A DNA stretch of 25,785 nucleotides from Micavibrio aeruginosavorus. GTDB taxonomy: Bacteria; Pseudomonadota; Alphaproteobacteria; Micavibrionales; Micavibrionaceae. Position 1 is the stretch's first letter. The number at the start of each line of letters is the position of its first letter. This document shows, one piece after another, positions 22,599 to 25,785 of the stretch. Made by a program: the position numbers and the translations under genes. Below the pieces are notes generated by a model, which worked only from the letters and a program-made list of their open reading frames with translations, was not told the DNA's origin and ran no database searches. The DNA lies in assembly GCA_003241285.1 (NCBI GenBank), contig QFOT01000012.1, positions 1-25,785 of the forward strand, read 5' to 3'.

Positions 22599-23438
22599 TC
22601 AAAGCTTTGGATTCGCCATTTCCACCCCCAAAATCGCCTTCTTCCGCTCACTTCCCCATGCATAATTCTCGATAATTCCCGTCGATTGAATGACACGATG
22701 ACAAGGAATGAGGAGTGAAATCGGGTTAGCTCCCACCGCAGTGCCGACGGCCCGATTGGCATCAGGCTTACCTAAAGACTGCGCAATCGCATTATAACTC
22801 ACCGTCGAGCCTGAGGGGATTTTGAGCAAAGCTTGCCAGACCTGAATTTGAAAATTCGTGCCGAAAAGATGAAGCTTTGCTTTTTTATTCTTCTCAACTT
22901 TACCATTCCATATCGAAATTATATCGCCGGCGATTTCTTCAGCCGCCTCTTTGTCTTCGATCAGTTCTGCATTTTGCCAATGTTTATGAAGGCGTGCCAG
23001 GGATTTTTCCTGCGTGCCGCCCATTTGAAAACTCAGCCAGCAAATACCGCGCTCGGTTTGCGCGACAAATAATTCACCCAGCGGCGTTGCATGCGCCCCG
23101 TAGCGTACCTTTAATCCCTGCCCCTTGCTTTTAATCTCACCGGGCGACGCAGCTTCGCAAGTGACAAATAAATCATGCAAACGGCCATTGCCCGATAGCC
23201 CCGCTTCATAGGCGGCATCCAGCGTCGTACTGCCCTGAAGCAAAAAGTCCTTCGCGGTTTTCAGGCTCATATACTGGACGAATTTCTTCGGGCTTAAGCC
23301 CACGTGATCCTGAAATATTTTTTGGAAATAAGTCGGCTCATATCCGAATTTCTTTGCCACTGCATCAAGCTCCGGCTGCTCATGGTAATGAGCGACCAGA
23401 TAGTCGATAGCAGCAGCGAGTTTTTGCATATGAGACAT
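22599..23438 (-). CDS. AraC-type regulator fused to O6-methylguanine-DNA methyltransferase (Ada-like, lacking the AdaA cysteine domain)
   Basis: A 279-residue fusion. Residues about 5-100 form an AraC-type helix-turn-helix (F-G-Y-E-P-T-Y-F-Q-K-I-F-Q-D-H-V-G-L-S-P-K-K-F). Residues about 110-275 form the methyltransferase domain with the acceptor cysteine C246 in I-P-C-H-R-V-I and V-G-A-N-P upstream. It removes methyl groups from O6-methylguanine by suicidal transfer. The N-terminal Ada domain with the four zinc cysteines that sense methylphosphotriesters is absent, so how the regulator half would be switched on is unclear. The start could be 23438 or the ATG three codons later. It diverges from nth, forming a small repair neighbourhood. 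Confidence 0.88.
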   Translation of the reverse strand: MSHMQKLAAAIDYLVAHYHEQPELDAVAKKFGYEPTYFQKIFQDHVGLSPKKFVQYMSLKTAKDFLLQGSTTLDAAYEAGLSGNGRLHDLFVTCEAASPGEIKSKGQGLKVRYGAHATPLGELFVAQTERGICWLSFQMGGTQEKSLARLHKHWQNAELIEDKEAAEEIAGDIISIWNGKVEKNKKAKLHLFGTNFQIQVWQALLKIPSGSTVSYNAIAQSLGKPDANRAVGTAVGANPISLLIPCHRVIQSTGIIENYAWGSERKKAILGVEMANPKL

Positions 23439-23492
23439 ATATCAATTTACCATCGGCAGGCAGCGAAACAATCCGATTCTTGCTATTGCCTT

Positions 23493-23556
23493 GTTTTCCC
23501 CGCGAAAGCGGGGATCTTGATGAGCAGCGTCAGATCCCCGCTTTCGCGGGGAAAGC
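23493..23556. repeat. Paired palindromic repeat, copy 9
   Basis: Left unit 23493-23517 (CCCCGCGAAAGCGGGGATCT core) and right unit 23532-23556 (AGATCCCCGCTTTCGCGGGG core) are near-perfect inverted copies, 14 nt apart, in the divergent gap between the Ada-like gene and nth. It is the cleanest copy in the window and the best reference for the consensus. Confidence 0.9.
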
Positions 23557-23576
23557 ATATTTGTTAGATATAGTGC

Positions 23577-24254
23577 ATGAAACAAGCCGATATCCATCAG
23601 TTCTTTAGCCGCCTTCGGGCGCAAAACCCCGAGCCGAAAGGCGAGCTGGAATACGTGAATCCTTTTACGCTGCTGGTCGCCGTTGTTCTCTCGGCACAGG
23701 CCACGGATGCAGGCGTCAACAAAGCGACACGCGGTCTATTTAAGAAAGCGGATACACCTGCCAAAATGGCCAAGCTCGGCGCGGATGGCATCAAGGAATA
23801 TATTAAAACCGTCGGCTTGTTTAATACGAAAGCCGAAAACGTCTTTAAGCTTTCAAATATGCTTCTCGATAAATACGAAGGCGAAATCCCGAAAGACCGC
23901 GACCTGTTGACCGAACTTCCCGGCGTCGGGCGCAAGACCGCCAATGTTTTTTTGAATATCATTCACGGCGAGCCGACGATTGCGGTTGATACGCATGTCT
24001 TTCGCGTTTCCAACCGCACAGGTCTTGCGCCGGGTAACAATGTTTTGGAAGTAGAAAAAAAACTGGAGAAAGTTATCCCGCCTGAATTTATCCAACATTC
24101 CCATCACTGGCTTATCCTACACGGACGCTATGTCTGCAAAGCCCGCAATCCGGATTGTCCCAATTGCGTCGTGAATAATATCTGCCCTATTGGAAAAGCC
24201 TGGCTTAAAACTGGAAAAGTTATATTGCCTGAAAACGAAAAAAAGGCCGCTTAA
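23577..24254 (+). CDS. nth: Endonuclease III (DNA glycosylase/AP lyase)
   Basis: A 225-residue base-excision repair enzyme that removes oxidised pyrimidines and cleaves the abasic strand. The helix-hairpin-helix is L-P-G-V-G-R-K-T-A with catalytic K120, and the catalytic Asp is D138 in A-V-D-T-H-V-F-R-V, the same numbering as E. coli. The iron-sulphur cluster ligands are C187, C194, C197 and C203 (spacing 6-2-5), also as in E. coli. A short basic/acidic tail follows. No Shine-Dalgarno is seen. The stop codon lies inside the terminator palindrome. Confidence 0.97.
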   Translation: MKQADIHQFFSRLRAQNPEPKGELEYVNPFTLLVAVVLSAQATDAGVNKATRGLFKKADTPAKMAKLGADGIKEYIKTVGLFNTKAENVFKLSNMLLDKYEGEIPKDRDLLTELPGVGRKTANVFLNIIHGEPTIAVDTHVFRVSNRTGLAPGNNVLEVEKKLEKVIPPEFIQHSHHWLILHGRYVCKARNPDCPNCVVNNICPIGKAWLKTGKVILPENEKKAA

Positions 24255-24266
24255 GCGGCCTTTTTT
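24238..24266. terminator. Bidirectional intrinsic terminator between nth and the bactofilin gene
   Basis: GGCCGCTT (24245-24252) joined directly to AAGCGGCC (24253-24260) gives a perfect palindrome flanked by seven A and six T. It works as a hairpin plus U-tract on both strands. The nth TAA is at its centre. It fits the convergent arrangement. Confidence 0.9.
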
Positions 24267-24284
24267 GAATTGTTTTCGACTGAA

Positions 24285-24968
24285 TTAACCAGCTGCGCGT
24301 TGAAGCATCGGTAATTCTTCTGTCTGATTGGCAGAAGCTTTACCGTTACGCGACTTTTTTTCGGAGGAGGCTCCTTTGCTGCCGCCGACTGGATTGATTT
24401 TACCGTCGATTATGGCACCGGCTTCGACAGCCAGCTCTTTATAGGTGATTGCGCCGATGACAGAGCCGCCTGCGCGGATCGTCAGACGACCGTTGACGGT
24501 GATGTCGCCTTCGAATTTACCAGCGATTGTCGCTTCGGAGATTTCAACTGTACCGTAGAACATACCTTCTTCGGCGATCTCGAGAATGTTTGCGCCTTTG
24601 AGAGCCGCTTCAACTGTTCCTTCGACGACCAAGTGGTCACAAGACTCTATTTCACCGGACATGGTGATGCCTTTGCCGATAACCAGACGACGGCCTGATG
24701 CAGCAGTTGCAGACGAGCCAACGGCTGTTGAACCGTAGGAAGGGTATGAACCAGGCGCCGCGCCGTAAGATGGGACAGCAGGACGGGATGGAGCTGAAGC
24801 AGGTGTTGTGCGCTAGAACGGATTGCCGGATGTCGGGATATCGACAGCGCTTGTTGCCGCTGCCGCTGTGTCAGAACTGGATTCTGGAGTTGTTGCTGTT
24901 GTCATGGATTCTTTTTCCGGTTGGGTTGGCGTTGCGTTATTGCTGGATGGATTTGGACGGTGAAACAT
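24285..24968 (-). pseudogene. Bactofilin gene interrupted by an in-frame TAG
   Basis: Bactofilins are small beta-helical proteins that polymerise on the membrane and organise cell-wall or stalk synthesis. From an ATG at 24968 (AGAGGG upstream) the frame runs M-F-H-R-P-N-P-S-S-N-N, a Thr/Ser/Ala-rich tail, then stops at TAG (24813-24815, codon 52). In the same frame it continues with a Pro/Ser/Tyr linker, then the bactofilin core R-R-L-V-I-G-K-G-I-T-M-S-G-E-I, C-D-H-L-V-V-E-G-T-V-E-A, and the repeated strands to 24285. No frameshift is needed: a single CAG-to-TAG change explains it. The longest uninterrupted frame starts at the internal ATG 24662, which would lose the first core strand. TAG ends other genes here, so it is not a sense codon. 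Either a real nonsense mutation or a sequencing error. Confidence 0.7.
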
Positions 24969-25166
24969 ATCTAGAGAACCCTCTTTGCTTTTTTATTTCA
25001 GGACGTGAAAATACAAAACTAACGCTTTGAATTTCCTGACAATTCCTTGTCTACCAAACTATGCCCTAAAAGGGCCGTGATCCTTGGATTTAGGGACCCT
25101 AGCATGGGTTTTAACTGCCCTGCAATAAGTTTTAATGGGTTTTCATTGTCTTTTTGAAACAACAGC
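24969..25166. other. Intergenic region between uvrC and the bactofilin gene
   Basis: About 200 nt without a credible gene. It contains the bactofilin ribosome-binding AGAGGG (near 24980), and a small hairpin GCCCT-AAA-AGGGC near 25063-25075, which lacks a good U-tract and is at most a weak terminator for uvrC. I see no promoter with both boxes clear. Confidence 0.5.
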
Positions 25167-25785
25167 TTACGAGGTCTGGTGAAAGAAAGAATATATCTTT
25201 TGCGCTACCGAGCGGGATATCCCGTCCACTCGCTCCAGATCAGGCAGCCCCGCCTCCTGCACCGCCTTGGGCGATCCGAAATGGTTCAGCAGCGCCCGCT
25301 TGCGATTGGCACCAATACCCGGAATTTCATCTAAAACCGACACACCGACCTGCCCGATCCGGCGCGTGCGGTGTGCGCCGATGGCAAAACGATGCGCTTC
25401 GTCGCGCAATCTTTGCAGGTAATGAAGGACTGGGTCATTGACCGGGAGCTGAAACATGTCCTTGCCGGGCATGAAGAATTTCTCGCGGCCCGCATTCCTG
25501 TCCGGACCCTTGGCTATACTCGCCACGCACACATCGTCTTCGATATTCAGCTCTTTTAAAATTTCCTGCACGGCGGAGAGCTGCCCCAACCCGCCATCGA
25601 TTAAAATCAGATCCGGCCAGTCTTCACCCTGCTTGTCAACTTCGTCCGACAAGGCACGGGAAAAGCGGCGCGTAATAACTTCGCGCATCATGCCAAAATC
25701 ATCGGATTTCGCAGCTGTCTTGATATTGAATTTTCGATAGGCGCTTTTTCTAAACCCTTCCGGCCCGGCAACGATCATCGCCCCG
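25167..25785 (-). CDS. uvrC: Excinuclease ABC subunit C, C-terminal part
   Basis: The frame is open to the right window edge, so only about 205 C-terminal residues are seen. This part of UvrC makes the 5' incision in nucleotide excision repair. It contains the RNase H-like endonuclease domain (P-D-L-I-L-I-D-G-G-L-G-Q-L, then H-R-F-A-I-G-A-H-R) and the two helix-hairpin-helix segments (L-D-E-I-P-G-I-G-A-N-R-K-R-A-L-L and V-D-G-I-S-R-S-V-A). It ends in F-F-H. An apparent start at 25778 is internal. Confidence 0.95.
   Translation of the reverse strand, partial: GAMIVAGPEGFRKSAYRKFNIKTAAKSDDFGMMREVITRRFSRALSDEVDKQGEDWPDLILIDGGLGQLSAVQEILKELNIEDDVCVASIAKGPDRNAGREKFFMPGKDMFQLPVNDPVLHYLQRLRDEAHRFAIGAHRTRRIGQVGVSVLDEIPGIGANRKRALLNHFGSPKAVQEAGLPDLERVDGISRSVAQKIYSFFHQTS

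Noticed and set aside
451..23556. The palindromic repeats as a CRISPR array
   Set aside because: They are scattered singly between genes many kilobases apart, in inverted pairs with short spacers, with no cas genes.
24285..24968. TAG reassigned to an amino acid in this organism
   Set aside because: At least three other genes here end in TAG at the expected C-terminus.
24698..25030. 110-codon plus frame opposite the bactofilin gene
   Set aside because: Antisense shadow of the bactofilin frame; composition is not protein-like and no ribosome-binding site is seen.
25063..25075. Terminator of uvrC
   Set aside because: Only a 5-bp stem with a 3-nt loop and no U-tract on the minus strand; too weak to list as a terminator.

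Overview
The window reads as a chromosomal segment of an alphaproteobacterium of moderate GC content. The main evidence is gene order: hemW-rdgB-rph face away from hrcA-grpE-dnaK-dnaJ, with dapB nearby, an arrangement familiar in that class. An RpoH-type promoter of alphaproteobacterial form (CTTG-N17-CCTATCT) and a SUV3-like helicase support this. I cannot name the genus. The single-chain, eukaryote/Thermus-type glycyl-tRNA synthetase is unusual for the class. No tRNA, rRNA, CRISPR array, phage or insertion sequence was seen.

Layout. 1-1221: 3' end of an SPFH/band-7 gene, then a HAD phosphatase. 1218-4502 (minus): pyruvate phosphate dikinase and a GNAT acetyltransferase. 4521-6385 (plus): a small exported basic protein and glycyl-tRNA synthetase. 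6382-7561 (minus): a TrmN6-like methyltransferase followed by two small unknown genes, one of 57 codons. 7686-8696 (plus): polyprenyl diphosphate synthase. 8705-12103 (minus): an AT-rich P-loop kinase-like gene and a large SUV3-type RNA helicase. 12175-13125 (plus): an unknown exported protein. 13205-15754 (minus): hemW, rdgB, rph. 15867-20962 (plus): hrcA, grpE, dnaK, dnaJ. 20925-21605 (minus): a histidine phosphatase. 21795-22526 (plus): dapB. 22599-23438 (minus): an Ada-like regulator/methyltransferase. 23577-24254 (plus): nth. 24285-24968 (minus): a bactofilin gene interrupted by an amber codon. 25167-25785 (minus): the 3' end of uvrC.

How the genes fit together. The clearest functional block is protein quality control: HrcA is the repressor, GrpE the exchange factor, DnaK and DnaJ the chaperone pair, with a heat-shock sigma promoter directly before dnaK. 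The rest is housekeeping: nucleotide-pool and RNA processing (rdgB, rph, helicase, trmN6-like, glyS), DNA repair (nth, uvrC, Ada-like), lysine/peptidoglycan precursor synthesis (dapB), quinone side chain (ispB-like) and carbon metabolism (ppdK).

Beyond the genes, four things stand out. (1) Eight intergenic gaps hold a paired palindromic repeat about 55-70 bp long, and a ninth holds a single unit. (2) Several genes have a -10 box only 5-6 nt before the ATG and no Shine-Dalgarno, pointing to leaderless mRNAs. (3) glyS carries an AT-rich internal patch of about 250 bp with foreign-looking codon use. (4) The bactofilin gene is broken by one in-frame TAG. I did not find a convincing new defence or mobile system.
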